Source: Melioribacteraceae bacterium
Lineage (GTDB): Bacteria > Bacteroidota > Ignavibacteria > Ignavibacteriales > Melioribacteraceae
Reading direction: 5' to 3'
Length of the DNA stretch: 64,000 nucleotides
NCBI GenBank assembly: GCA_021647785.1
Contig: JAKIUC010000008.1
Location: 29,286 to 93,285, forward strand
Shown here: positions 17,479-27,406 of the stretch, piece by piece
Layout of the letters: every line of letters starts with the position of its first letter
How positions within the stretch are numbered: position 1 is the first letter of the stretch
Notes under the pieces: model-generated
The model's input: only the letters and a program-made list of their open reading frames with translations
Databases searched by the model: none
What the model was told of the DNA's origin: nothing
Program-made: the position numbers and the translations under genes

Positions 17479-18462
17479 ATGAGTGATATCAAGCTATTAA
17501 ATGAGATGAAAGAGAAAGCAAAACTAAGAAAACGCATAATTGTTTTGCCGGAATCGCATGATGAACGAGTATTAAAGGCTGCTGAAATTTTAACAAAAGA
17601 AAATATTACTGAAGTTATTACAATTGGGAATGAAGAAAAAATTAAAAGTGCTGCGTCAAATATTGGAGTTGATTTAAGTGGTATTAAAATAGTTGACCCG
17701 CAAACTTCCAATTTAGCTAATGGGTTTGCTGAGACATTTTACAATGCAAGAAAGCACAAGGGAGTTACTCTTGAAGATGCCAAAGAGATTATGAAAAGGG
17801 ATTTATTCTTTGGTGCTATGATGGTAAGGGAAGGGGAAGCTGATGGTTCTGTTGCCGGCTCTACTGCACCAACTGGGGATGTACTAAAAGCAGCATTTCA
17901 ATGTGTAGGTATGCCAAAAGAAATTTCAATTGTTTCAAGTTTGTTCTTAATGATTTTTCATGATAAGACCTACAGTTACGCCGATTGTGCGGTAGTTCCA
18001 AATCCGGATGCAGCACAGTTGGCTGATATTGCAATTTCAACTGCGGATAATCATAAAAAATTGACTAATGAAGAACCAAATGTTGCAATGCTCTCTTTTT
18101 CAACTATGGGTAGTGCAAAGCATGAAGATACAGAGAAAGTAATTGAAGCTACAAAAATTGCAAAAGAGAAACGTCCAGATTTAAATATTGATGGTGAGAT
18201 GCAATTTGATACTGCTACCATTGAATCAATAGGAAAGAAAAAAGCTCCTGAAAGTAAAGTAGCGGGTAGGGCAAATGTTTTAGTATTTCCTACTTTGGAT
18301 GCTGGAAACATTGGTTACAAAATTGCTCAACGTCTTGGTGGGGCAGAGGCTGTAGGTCCTGTTGTGCAAGGGTTGAAGAAACCACTATTCGATTTAAGCC
18401 GCGGCTGCAGTGTTGATGATATTGTGAACACAACTATTATTGCATCTTTAATGGCTGATTAA
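17479..18462 (+). CDS. pta: Phosphate acetyltransferase
   Basis: 327 residues from ATG 17479, the usual size of the short Pta form. The open frame extends to 17395, but its first 28 residues are AT-rich, Phe-rich and unlike the family, and a GAGG Shine-Dalgarno precedes 17479. Motifs include the N-terminal Val-Leu-Pro-Glu-Ser-His-Asp-Glu-Arg, Gly-Ser-Val-Ala-Gly-Ser, and the C-terminal Leu-Val-Phe-Pro-Thr-Leu-Asp-Ala-Gly-Asn-Ile-Gly-Tyr-Lys of PTA/PTB enzymes. It interconverts acetyl-CoA and acetyl phosphate in overflow or fermentative metabolism. Acetate kinase is not adjacent. Confidence 0.92.
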   Translation: MSDIKLLNEMKEKAKLRKRIIVLPESHDERVLKAAEILTKENITEVITIGNEEKIKSAASNIGVDLSGIKIVDPQTSNLANGFAETFYNARKHKGVTLEDAKEIMKRDLFFGAMMVREGEADGSVAGSTAPTGDVLKAAFQCVGMPKEISIVSSLFLMIFHDKTYSYADCAVVPNPDAAQLADIAISTADNHKKLTNEEPNVAMLSFSTMGSAKHEDTEKVIEATKIAKEKRPDLNIDGEMQFDTATIESIGKKKAPESKVAGRANVLVFPTLDAGNIGYKIAQRLGGAEAVGPVVQGLKKPLFDLSRGCSVDDIVNTTIIASLMAD

Positions 18463-18526
18463 GTTAGAATGAATTACTTTATTTTGACAATTATAATATG
18501 GTGATAAATTTATGACTATTATTTGA

Positions 18527-18587
18527 CTTGACAAAGTGATATCAAAGTAATTAACTTCTACTTCAAAATTACGGGAAATATTATATA
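18527..18587 (+). promoter_or_regulatory. Candidate porU promoter module
   Basis: CTTGACAA (TTGACA at 18528-18533), ATATCA, TTAACTT and GGGAAATATTATATAGAA appear in the same order and similar spacing as upstream of the secreted lipoprotein/propeller operon (7488-7555). This hints at a shared promoter or regulator for T9SS genes. The precise -10 is uncertain. Confidence 0.4.
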
Positions 18588-18659
18588 GAACGCTTTTTAC
18601 TATTATTAATTATCAATTAACGAAAAATATTAAATATTATTCTTCAATTTGGAGTTAAA

Positions 18660-21600
18660 GTGAAAAGCAAATTATTTATAATTGTTTCCCTTTTCTTGTT
18701 TTTAAACCTATTTGCCAATAGTGATGTTCGCATACTTTCATCAAGTAAGACGAGCATTACTTTTGAGTACACACCAGAGTATTCCGAAACTGTAAAGATT
18801 GATATTGAGGGTAAAGAATATTTGGATATACCCTTTAAATCTGAAGTTGGGTATTCAGATAAATTCATTAATCAAATTTTCCTTAAATATAGAAATATTT
18901 CAATTGGTGTTCCATCAGAATTTGGAAACACGTTGCAGATAATTTCTACTCAACATTCTGTAATTAAGGGGAAAATTGCTCCGCTAATGGGGAATAAAAA
19001 AACATCGACTTCTGAAATTAAAGATGCCGAGAGAAATTTCAAAAATAAAGAGTTAGTTAGGTTTGGCGATTTTGGTTATTCGAGAGATTTTCCTTTGCAG
19101 GATATTTTAATCTCACCAATTCAGTATGATGTAGAGACTGATGAAATTAAACTTTATAATAAAATTGTTATTCGTGTTAATTTTGGAATTGCAACCTCAA
19201 AAGTTTCAACTATAAAGGATGACTTATTAAAAGGTGTTGTTCTTAATTTTGATGTAGCAAAAAATTGGGGCAAAGAGAGACGCACACTTGATAAGAGTAG
19301 TCCTAAATCTTTAATGACTAAAGGTACATGGTACAGATTTGAAGCAAGTGAAGAAGGCATCTATAAAATTTCAAGAAGTGAGTTAGCCTCACTTGGTATT
19401 GATGCAGCTACAGTAAACCCTAAAACAATTAAAATTTTTAGTAATGGTGGTTTTGCACTAAATGAAAAAATACCTTCCGAAACTCCGTATGGTTTAATAG
19501 AGAATGCAATATATGTTGCAGGGGAGGAGGATGGCTCGTTTGGTGAAAATGATTATATACTTTTTTATGGAAGAGGTACAGATTTTTGGGAATACAATTC
19601 AACCAATAAAATTGGTAGATATCATAATCCGTTTTCGCATAAAAATTATTACTGGATTTCGTTTGGTGGTGCAAATGGAAAAAGAATGGAAGTGAAAAAT
19701 AGTACTTCCGAAGATTCGCAATTAACACAAACAACTACAGTTGCATTCAAGTTTTTAGATGAAGATAAAATAAATATTGGTAGATCTGGTAGAGATTTTT
19801 GGGGGGATGATTTCTATACAAGGACAAATTCTCGTACTTATCTTAATACATTAGATGGGCGTGATAGTTCTTATCCAATTAAATATTCTTATCGTTTTGC
19901 AGTTGCATCTTCACCCTCTTTAACTCTATATGTTTCCGAAAATGGAACAACAATAAGTACAAAAACAATGACTGGTCTTGGTGGAACTGAATATGCATGG
20001 GGTAGATATTTTACTGGGAAGTCGGAGTTTAATAATCCTTTAACAGAGAATAGGAGTGTGTTAAAATTTAATGTTCCAATTTCATCACCAGAATCGAAAG
20101 CATATTTAGATTATTATGAAATTGAGTATGTGAGAGATTTTAAAGTAACCAATAATGAACTATTATTTTTTGCAAATGATACAAATAGAGTAGTTGAATA
20201 TAAACTAAGTAATTTTTCAAATAGTAATATTAAAGTATTTGATGTAACAAACTTTAGTGATGTAAAGGAAGTAACATCTCTAATAATTAGTGGTGGCGAA
20301 CTTAGTTTCTCTATCATTGAAAATTCATCATTCTCAAAATATATAGCAGTAGCTAATGATAAGTATAAACCAATTTCAGAGATTACAAAATTTGAATTTC
20401 CAGAGAGCATAGTTGCAGGAGAAGGTGCTGAGTATATTATTATTACAGATAAAAAATTTACTGAACAAGCAAATAGATTAGCTGAATACCGGCAAAATGA
20501 ATCTCCCCGAAAACTTTCTACCAAAGTTGTTTTTGTAGATGATATTTTTAATGAATTTTCAAATGGAATGATGGACCCAACTGCTATAAGAAATTTCTTA
20601 AAGTATGGATACGATAATTGGAATATAAAACCATTTTATGTTCTTTTGTTTGGAGATGGTGATTATGATTATTTTAACGTTGAAGAAGGGGATGATATAA
20701 ACTTTGTTCCAACATACCAATCAAAAGAATCACTTAATACCCTTGCATCATATCCGATGGATGATTATTACGGGCGTATTTCCGGGAATGATGAAAAAGC
20801 GGATCTCGCAATAGGTAGATTAAATATTCAGACAGAGAGTGATGCAGAAAATGTTGTGAATAAAATAATTGCGTATGAAGTAACCGATAATGGTTTGTGG
20901 AAAAATCTGGTTACTTTTGTTGCTGATGATGGTCTTACTACAGAAGGGAACGATTATAACCTTCATACCGGACAATCTGAAAGATTAGCAAGGGTGCGTA
21001 TTCCTGGTTATATGGAAGTGAATAAACTCTATCTTGCAGCATATCCTACAGTAATTACCGGATTTGGAAGACGTAAGCCTGATGTAAATCAAGCAATTAT
21101 TACAGCTATAAATCAAGGTACACTTATTGTAAATTATATTGGGCATGGCAATCCGGATGTATGGGCACATGAAAGTGTTTTTGAACGTACCTCTACAATT
21201 CCGAGTTTGAAAAACGATAAATACTTTTTCCTTACTGCTGCAACATGCGATTTTGGATTATACGATGACCCTACAGTACAAAGTTCTACAGAGGAGTTAA
21301 TGTTGGCTGTTGATAGAGGAATGATAGGTGGCTTTACTGCTGCACGTGTTGTTTACGCTAATGCTAATGATGCTATTAATCATCAATTCTATTCACACTT
21401 GTTAAGTGAGTCTTTAGAGGAGATGTCAACTAATACAGTAGGTAAAGCGTTTTATTTAACAAAGCGTTCTAAAACTTCTACAAATGATGAAAAGTTTCAT
21501 CTCTTCGGTGATCCGGCAATTAGTCTAAATATTCCTAAAACTCCAGTTACAATTGAAAAAGTGAATAATGAAAATCTGGTATCGGAAATTCAGCTAAAAG

Positions 21601-22604
21601 CTCTAAGCAAAGTTTCAATTGAAGGAGTAATTAGAAACTACGACAACACTATTAACACTTCGTATAATGGTGAAGCAGTTATTACTGTTTATGATTCTGA
21701 TAGAATTAAACCTTTGCCCGAATTAGGAGCCTCTGGTCACATGGTAGTGCCTGGTGGAGTAATTTTTAGAGGAAGAGCTACAGTCTCTAATGGAAATTTC
21801 AAAACTAACTTTACAGTTCCGCAAGATATTTCGTACGAAAATAGAAATGGTAAGATAACTGCATACATTAATGATGAAGAGAGTGATGGTATTGGTTATA
21901 CAAAAAATATCACTATTGGTGGAACAGATTCAACAGTTGTAAATGATGGAAATGGACCTGATATATATATTGCATTTGATAATGGTGAATCTTCGAGTGC
22001 AACTCTTGTTAACGAAGATTTTACAATAGTTCTAAACTTAGAGGATGAAACCGGATTAAATACAACTGGCTCTGGTATTGGTCATAAACTTAAAGGTGTT
22101 ATTAATGATAACACCACACAAGAAATAGATTTTACAAATCACTTTGTTGGTGATCTTGATGCCGAAGGAAAGAGCGGAGAAGTGAATTATAAAATTACAG
22201 ATTTCGAATTGGGTGAGCATAAAATAGAGGTAACAGCTTGGGATGTTTTTAATAACCCTTCGCAACAAATTAGTTATTTTACTGTTGTAAATTCTGCCGA
22301 TGTTGTATTAAAGGATGTTGTAAATTATCCGAATCCTTTTAGTGCAAATACAACATTTATATTTCAGCACAATATTACAGATCAAATAGATGTTAAAATT
22401 AAAATATATACAATTTCTGGAAGGTTAATAAAAAATATTGAAGAATTTAACATAACAGATAAATATGTAAAAATTGGCTGGGATGGTAGAGACGAAGATG
22501 GTTCTCAAATTGCAAGTGGAACCTATTTATATAAAGTAATTATAAAATCAGTTGATGGAACTAATAAGCAAAATGTGCTTGGTAAGTTATCCATCATACA
22601 CTAA
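18660..22604 (+). CDS. porU: Type IX secretion system sortase PorU (C25 gingipain-like)
   Basis: 1314 residues from a GTG start with GGAG upstream. A signal peptide (about 1-20) is followed by a beta-rich N-terminal region, then the C25 peptidase domain: His829 in an Ile-Gly-His-Gly-Asn-Pro motif and Cys863 in Ala-Ala-Thr-Cys-Asp-Phe-Gly, the gingipain-type catalytic dyad. The C-terminal region has Ig-like parts and ends in a FlgD-like domain starting at an Asn-Tyr-Pro-Asn-Pro-Phe motif with a later Gly-Trp-Asp-Gly-Arg. PorU removes the C-terminal signal of T9SS cargo at the cell surface and attaches it to lipid-linked glycan. PorV follows 42 bases downstream, the classic arrangement. Confidence 0.92.
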   Translation: MKSKLFIIVSLFLFLNLFANSDVRILSSSKTSITFEYTPEYSETVKIDIEGKEYLDIPFKSEVGYSDKFINQIFLKYRNISIGVPSEFGNTLQIISTQHSVIKGKIAPLMGNKKTSTSEIKDAERNFKNKELVRFGDFGYSRDFPLQDILISPIQYDVETDEIKLYNKIVIRVNFGIATSKVSTIKDDLLKGVVLNFDVAKNWGKERRTLDKSSPKSLMTKGTWYRFEASEEGIYKISRSELASLGIDAATVNPKTIKIFSNGGFALNEKIPSETPYGLIENAIYVAGEEDGSFGENDYILFYGRGTDFWEYNSTNKIGRYHNPFSHKNYYWISFGGANGKRMEVKNSTSEDSQLTQTTTVAFKFLDEDKINIGRSGRDFWGDDFYTRTNSRTYLNTLDGRDSSYPIKYSYRFAVASSPSLTLYVSENGTTISTKTMTGLGGTEYAWGRYFTGKSEFNNPLTENRSVLKFNVPISSPESKAYLDYYEIEYVRDFKVTNNELLFFANDTNRVVEYKLSNFSNSNIKVFDVTNFSDVKEVTSLIISGGELSFSIIENSSFSKYIAVANDKYKPISEITKFEFPESIVAGEGAEYIIITDKKFTEQANRLAEYRQNESPRKLSTKVVFVDDIFNEFSNGMMDPTAIRNFLKYGYDNWNIKPFYVLLFGDGDYDYFNVEEGDDINFVPTYQSKESLNTLASYPMDDYYGRISGNDEKADLAIGRLNIQTESDAENVVNKIIAYEVTDNGLWKNLVTFVADDGLTTEGNDYNLHTGQSERLARVRIPGYMEVNKLYLAAYPTVITGFGRRKPDVNQAIITAINQGTLIVNYIGHGNPDVWAHESVFERTSTIPSLKNDKYFFLTAATCDFGLYDDPTVQSSTEELMLAVDRGMIGGFTAARVVYANANDAINHQFYSHLLSESLEEMSTNTVGKAFYLTKRSKTSTNDEKFHLFGDPAISLNIPKTPVTIEKVNNENLVSEIQLKALSKVSIEGVIRNYDNTINTSYNGEAVITVYDSDRIKPLPELGASGHMVVPGGVIFRGRATVSNGNFKTNFTVPQDISYENRNGKITAYINDEESDGIGYTKNITIGGTDSTVVNDGNGPDIYIAFDNGESSSATLVNEDFTIVLNLEDETGLNTTGSGIGHKLKGVINDNTTQEIDFTNHFVGDLDAEGKSGEVNYKITDFELGEHKIEVTAWDVFNNPSQQISYFTVVNSADVVLKDVVNYPNPFSANTTFIFQHNITDQIDVKIKIYTISGRLIKNIEEFNITDKYVKIGWDGRDEDGSQIASGTYLYKVIIKSVDGTNKQNVLGKLSIIH

Positions 22605-22646
22605 AAAATATAACAAAGTAAATTCATTTATGGAGGAAATTTACAA

Positions 22647-23765
22647 ATGAAGCGAATATTTATTTTCATGTCGGTATTAGCATTGATGTTAGGCTACGTT
22701 AACAAAATAAATGCACAGGGTGAAGCAGCAGTACCTTTTCTACTTCTTGCACCCGATTCAAGATACGCTGGTTTGGGTGAGTCTGGAACCGGACTTGCAG
22801 ATAACTCATCTGCAATATTCTGGAACCCTGCTGGTATAGCCTTCCAATCTGGTTCGGAAGTTGGTATTACACATGCCAATTGGTTACCACAATTCGGGTT
22901 AGATTTAACCTACGACTATGTAACATACCGTCAATATATTGAAGCAATTGATGGAAGTATTACAGCAAGTTTAACATATATGAACTATGGTGAGTTTCAG
23001 AGAACCGGTTCAAGTGGACCTGAAGTGATTGGTACTTTTAACTCATTTGATATTGGTGCCACCATTGGTTATGCAACTAAATTATCTGAAGATTGGGGAG
23101 TAGGAATGAATTTCAGATTCATCTATTCTAATCTATCGGATGTACCAACAGAGAATGAAGTTGGCTCTGGTGTTGCGTCAACTGTAAGTTTTGATATTGC
23201 TGGGATGTGGCGTCCTCAAGACTTTCTTGGCGGTGATTTTAGCCTTGGTCTTAATATTAGCAATATTGGACCCGCTATTTCATATATCGATCAGGCACAG
23301 GCTGATCCGTTACCAACAAATACTCGTCTTGGTTTTGCTTATAGAGTTATGCAGGATGAATATAATTCTCTAACACTCCTTGGCGATGTGAGCAAACTTC
23401 TTGTTAACCGTAAGTCCTCAGTTTTGGATGGTGATACTACAACTTCTGTTGTTAAGGTATCAAATGATTTTATGAAGAGTCTTGAGTTCTCTGCTGGTGC
23501 TGAGTATTGGTACGGAATTCCTGAAGATTTTATGTTTGCAGTTAGAGCAGGTTATTTTTATGAAGACCCAGATTTTGGAAATAGAAATTTTATGACTTTT
23601 GGGGCTGGCATCAGATATGATATTTACGGATTTGATTTCAGTTATATCTCAACAGTTGGTTCTGATAGCGAAAATCATCCTCTTGATGGAACTCTGAGGT
23701 TCTCTTTAATAATTGGTTGGGATAGTGTTCCCGAGAAAACATTTGGGTTACCCCGAGGAATTTAG
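22647..23765 (+). CDS. porV: Type IX secretion outer-membrane shuttle PorV
   Basis: 372 residues. The signal peptide ends near residue 23 (Ile-Asn-Ala-Gln). It is followed by Phe-Leu-Leu-Leu-Ala-Pro-Asp-Ser-Arg-Tyr-Ala-Gly-Leu-Gly-Glu and Ile-Phe-Trp-Asn-Pro-Ala-Gly, the hallmark of PorV/LptO (FadL-like 14-stranded barrel). A GGAGG Shine-Dalgarno lies just before the ATG. PorV collects cargo from the translocon and delivers it to PorU. It is co-oriented and closely spaced with porU. It differs from the two smaller PorV/PorQ-like barrels at 10034 and 11162, so the genome has at least three members. Confidence 0.9.
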   Translation: MKRIFIFMSVLALMLGYVNKINAQGEAAVPFLLLAPDSRYAGLGESGTGLADNSSAIFWNPAGIAFQSGSEVGITHANWLPQFGLDLTYDYVTYRQYIEAIDGSITASLTYMNYGEFQRTGSSGPEVIGTFNSFDIGATIGYATKLSEDWGVGMNFRFIYSNLSDVPTENEVGSGVASTVSFDIAGMWRPQDFLGGDFSLGLNISNIGPAISYIDQAQADPLPTNTRLGFAYRVMQDEYNSLTLLGDVSKLLVNRKSSVLDGDTTTSVVKVSNDFMKSLEFSAGAEYWYGIPEDFMFAVRAGYFYEDPDFGNRNFMTFGAGIRYDIYGFDFSYISTVGSDSENHPLDGTLRFSLIIGWDSVPEKTFGLPRGI

Positions 23766-23888
23766 CAAAAATGAAACATTCATAGAGTGTAAATTACACA
23801 TATGGGTGATTATCGAACAGATGTCATTCCCGTTCCGCTCTTTTTGCGGGAAGGGGATGACAATGACACCCTGGAATTATAAACAGAT

Positions 23889-23901
23889 GTCTGTGAGACT
23901 C
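23889..23901 (+). repeat. Dispersed GTCTGTGAGACTC repeat
   Basis: The 13-base word occurs here. Close variants occur near 828-836 (GTCTGTGAG), 33365-33377 (reverse complement with flanking GTCTGT/ACAGAC arms), 47051-47063 (GTCTGTGAAACTC) and 47072-47086 (GTCTGTGTGAGACTC). All are in intergenic DNA. Confidence 0.5.
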
Positions 23902-23961
23902 CTTCGGAGAAACATTCATGACTCTTCGAGCCAAGCTAGGAGATGATTATAAAAAACAGTT

Positions 23962-24056
23962 GTAGAACGAAAGTCCTTCCTGTCCCTTGTGGATTTCGTT
24001 TTTATCTAATAGCAAGATCGAATTCCCATAGGGACAGGCAAGGAGATTCGCTCTAC
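23962..24056. repeat. 95-base near-palindromic element (MITE-like)
   Basis: The left arm 23962-23998 begins GTAGAACGAAAGTCCTTCCT and the right arm 24019-24056 ends in AAGGAGATTCGCTCTAC. The arms are complementary over about 37 positions with a minority of mismatches, leaving a central spacer of about 20 bases. A folded-back sequence of this size with no coding capacity resembles a miniature inverted-repeat element or a large RNA hairpin. Confidence 0.6.
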
Positions 24057-24119
24057 AAATTATTCTGCAAAAGACCCCGCAAAAAGAGCGGGGCAGGACG
24101 GAACAGGTAAACATATAAA

Positions 24120-24212
24120 AAACCTTCAAGGTTTATGAAATAAACAAGTTAGCAAAACTAATAAATTGAATATGTAACATTAGCAGTATTAAGTTATAAA
24201 ACCTTGAAGGTT
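24120..24212. repeat. Pair of AACCTTCAAGGTT palindromes in opposite orientation
   Basis: AAACCTTCAAGGTTT at 24120-24134 and AAACCTTGAAGGTT at 24199-24212 face each other across about 64 bases. Each is itself palindromic; together they form a small composite element just before the M6-like gene. Confidence 0.5.
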
Positions 24213-24280
24213 AGGTCGAAAAATTATAAATATATGAAAGAAAAGAAGATGAATAACTATGAAACTAAAATTATAAACAC

Positions 24281-27200
24281 ATGAAAAAAAAATATTTATT
24301 ATTGATTGTTTTTCTATTTGGATTGGACAGCATAACTGCCCAATCTTTTGTAGGTAAGCTAAACCAAAATCCAACTACAGATTATAAAATATATTCAGAA
24401 AATGATACTTTAAGAATTCTTGCAGTAATGTCAGATTTCCAAGTAGATATTGATGATGCAACATTTGGTGATGGCAAATTTGGAACTATATATTCGCAAG
24501 ATTATGGCAATAATATTCTTGACCCGCTGCCTCACGATAAAGCATATTTTGAAAATCATTTAACATTTGTTCAAAATTATTTTGCAAAAGTTTCCGATGG
24601 TAAATTGAATATCTCCTTTACAGTATTGGATGATATTTTAACTGTTTCCAAAACAATGAGAAACTATACTCCCTCTTTGGAAAATTTAGATGACCACACT
24701 CCACTTGGAGAGTATGTTGAAGAAGTTTGGCAGCTTGCCGATAAACAATATCCGAATATTGATTTTTCTCAGTACGATCTATTTTTTGTACTCCATGCCG
24801 GAGTTGGAAAGGATATTTCGCTCCCCGGTAGTCTTGGTAATGAAAGAGATTTGCCATCAGTATATTTAAATCATAAATCATTGCAGAGTATTTTTGGGTC
24901 TAATTTTGATGGCTTCCCTGTTAATGGTGGAAATTTCAAAATTACAAATAGTGCAATTTTACCCGAAACTGAATCTCGCGAAATTGGTGGATTTAGTGGA
25001 ATACAACTTATTGAATTAACAATTAATGGTTTAATTGCTGCAACAGTAGGGAGCTATCTTGGATTGCCCGATTTATATAACACAGAGACTGGACGAAGTG
25101 CTATTGGTCGTTTCGGTTTAATGGATGGACAATCGATATTTACTTATCAAGGCATTGCTCCTCCTGAGCCATCAGCTTGGGAAAAAATGTTTCTCGGTTG
25201 GGTTACTCCAACAGAAATTTCAATTGGCGATGCAAGATTAAATTTGGTTAATAGATATGTTGCAAACCTTGGCGATACATCATTAATTAAAATTCCTATT
25301 AACGCAACAGAATATTATTTGATTGAGAACAGAAAGCGTGATGCTCGTAAAGATGGCTCTACTGTTACATATATTAGTAACGGACTCACTTTTACAGAAA
25401 CATTTGAACGAGACTATGCAAATTATATTTACTACAATGTTGATACACTTAAAGGCGTAATTGTTGATGTTGATGAATTTGATTGGGTATTGCCTGGTGG
25501 TGATAGAAACTCTAAGATTGAAACATTTGAGGACCTTGGCTTAATTATCTGGCACATTGATGAAAGAATAATTGAAGATAATTATGCAAGCAATACAATA
25601 AATAACGATAGATACACACGTGGTGTGGCTATTGTTGAGGCAGATGGAATCCGTGATATTGGTGAAACATTTAAAACAATATTTGGTGAAACAGTTGTTG
25701 GTGAAGGTACAAAGGAAGATACTTGGTATAAAAAAAATCCGGCAGATTATTACGAAAACAAATTTTCTGCTGATACAAAACCAAAAGCAGAAGCGAATAC
25801 AAAAGCTAATAGTTTAATTACACTAACTAACTTTTCTGAAATCTCAAACAGAATGTCGTTCAATTTATTGTATGGATCTGAGAATATTGATTTGATTGGG
25901 AATGTTACTCTTCCAATTGGAGATGTTAGATTTCATTGGCTTAGTGCTGTAAATGATGGTAATGTTTCATATTTGCTTGCTTCAAATGGTAATAAAACTT
26001 ATTTATTAAATTCAAATGGTAATATTTCAGATTCAATTAGTTTTGAAAACAAAAGGAAACCAGCAATATTTGGATATAATAATTTTATAAATCTATTTTC
26101 AGTTTCATACAACAAATTGCAACTTACTCAGTTTACAACAAGTGGAAAGGATACTATTTCTATTTCTGATAATTCAATAATGTTTACAACTTCACCAATT
26201 ATTTATTCGGTTTCTAACGATTTAGTAGAAATACTAATTGGTACTTTGGATGGAAGAATCAACAAGTATTCTGTTAATGTTGGAACTACAAAATCAATTC
26301 AACTTATAGAATCGATAGAAATCTTTCCGTCTCTATCTGTTGATGAAATTGCAGTTAATGAAAATGATTATGCGGCAATTTCAATCAAACATTTTTGGAG
26401 TAGTGAATTATCAGGTGGCTCAATAGGGCTATCTAAAATACCACAAAATATTTCAGTAACACGGGGTAAAGATGGAAAGCTAAAATCTGTGGTTCAGTTA
26501 GCTGAAAATAACTTTGCTACTATTGTTGGTGAAAATGTTGCATATCATATTCTTAATAATCCAAATCCTACTTCAGTTTCAAGAATTGAAGTTTTTGTTC
26601 CTGATGAATTTATTCCTAAAAAGTCTGATTATATTTATGATTCACTTAATCCTGAATTTATTTTGGCTGATATCAAAAAGGACGGAGAAAATTATATCAT
26701 TAAGAATGAAGTGAATTATTTAAATTCATTCAATCAAACTGGTTCGATGGCTGAAAATTTTCCTTTCCAAGATGAATTTTACAGCACATTTTATTCATCA
26801 CCACTCTCTGTAGATTTAAATAACGATGATGCAGCGGATATTATTTCATTTACAACAAATGGAAAAATTATTGCTGTTGATGGAATTACTGGAAAAATGA
26901 TAGATGGATTTCCAATTTCGAGTGGTGGTAAAGTTGCAACTGTTCCTGTTGTTTTCACACAAAATGGGAGAACATCACTTGCAGTAATTACAGAAAATAA
27001 TCAGTTCATGAGTTGGAACATAAGCAAATTTGATGGCAAGCAATTCTGGACAGAAGAGAATGGCAATGCAAGTAATACTTCATCAGTAACAGCAGCAAGT
27101 TCAAGCGAAAAAATAGCAGATTTCTTTCCGCAATCGAAAGCATATAATTGGCCAAATCCAGTTTATTATGGAGTAACAAACATACGCTATTTTGTTTCGG

Positions 27201-27406
27201 AAGATTCAAAAGCAGAAGTAACAATATTTGACCTTGCTGGTGATTTAGTTGCAAAACTTAGTGGCAACGGCATTGGCGGATTTGATAACGAAATTGTTTG
27301 GAATGTGAATAACATCCAGAGTGGGGTTTACTTTGCTCATTTGCAAGTAACTTCAACCTCTGGCAAAACTGATAGAAAAATTATTAAAATTGCTGTTATT
27401 AAATAA
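24281..27406 (+). CDS. M6-family metalloprotease homologue without zinc motif, T9SS cargo
   Basis: 1041 residues. A signal peptide of about 20 residues is followed by an M6 (immune inhibitor A-like) domain, recognisable from a Leu-Ala-Val-Met-Ser-Asp-Phe strand, the Tyr-Leu-Gly-Leu-Pro-Asp-Leu-Tyr segment (259-266), Gly-Leu-Met-Asp-Gly and Ile-Trp-His-Ile-Asp-Glu. In active members HExxH directly precedes the Gly-Leu-Pro-Asp-Leu-Tyr segment; here the aligned residues 254-258 are Ala-Thr-Val-Gly-Ser, so both His and the Glu are missing and no other HExxH exists in the protein. A repeat-rich middle and a C-terminal sorting domain (Asn-Trp-Pro-Asn-Pro-Val near residue 950) follow. It is likely a secreted, non-proteolytic binding or structural protein exported by the PorU/PorV encoded just upstream. 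Confidence 0.82.
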   Translation: MKKKYLLLIVFLFGLDSITAQSFVGKLNQNPTTDYKIYSENDTLRILAVMSDFQVDIDDATFGDGKFGTIYSQDYGNNILDPLPHDKAYFENHLTFVQNYFAKVSDGKLNISFTVLDDILTVSKTMRNYTPSLENLDDHTPLGEYVEEVWQLADKQYPNIDFSQYDLFFVLHAGVGKDISLPGSLGNERDLPSVYLNHKSLQSIFGSNFDGFPVNGGNFKITNSAILPETESREIGGFSGIQLIELTINGLIAATVGSYLGLPDLYNTETGRSAIGRFGLMDGQSIFTYQGIAPPEPSAWEKMFLGWVTPTEISIGDARLNLVNRYVANLGDTSLIKIPINATEYYLIENRKRDARKDGSTVTYISNGLTFTETFERDYANYIYYNVDTLKGVIVDVDEFDWVLPGGDRNSKIETFEDLGLIIWHIDERIIEDNYASNTINNDRYTRGVAIVEADGIRDIGETFKTIFGETVVGEGTKEDTWYKKNPADYYENKFSADTKPKAEANTKANSLITLTNFSEISNRMSFNLLYGSENIDLIGNVTLPIGDVRFHWLSAVNDGNVSYLLASNGNKTYLLNSNGNISDSISFENKRKPAIFGYNNFINLFSVSYNKLQLTQFTTSGKDTISISDNSIMFTTSPIIYSVSNDLVEILIGTLDGRINKYSVNVGTTKSIQLIESIEIFPSLSVDEIAVNENDYAAISIKHFWSSELSGGSIGLSKIPQNISVTRGKDGKLKSVVQLAENNFATIVGENVAYHILNNPNPTSVSRIEVFVPDEFIPKKSDYIYDSLNPEFILADIKKDGENYIIKNEVNYLNSFNQTGSMAENFPFQDEFYSTFYSSPLSVDLNNDDAADIISFTTNGKIIAVDGITGKMIDGFPISSGGKVATVPVVFTQNGRTSLAVITENNQFMSWNISKFDGKQFWTEENGNASNTSSVTAASSSEKIADFFPQSKAYNWPNPVYYGVTNIRYFVSEDSKAEVTIFDLAGDLVAKLSGNGIGGFDNEIVWNVNNIQSGVYFAHLQVTSTSGKTDRKIIKIAVIK

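Larger units (their letters stand above)
23766..24280. other. Intergenic region packed with palindromic repeats
   Basis: 515 bases without a convincing gene. Contents from left to right: a hairpin-rich stretch with CATTCCCGTTCCGC...GCGGGAAGGGGATG (about 23823-23860), a GTCTGTGAGACTC word (23889-23901), a 95-base near-palindrome (23962-24056), a CCCCGC...GCGGGG hairpin (about 24076-24094), and two opposed AACCTTCAAGGTT palindromes (24120-24134 and 24199-24212). Short frames here are not supported. Confidence 0.7.
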
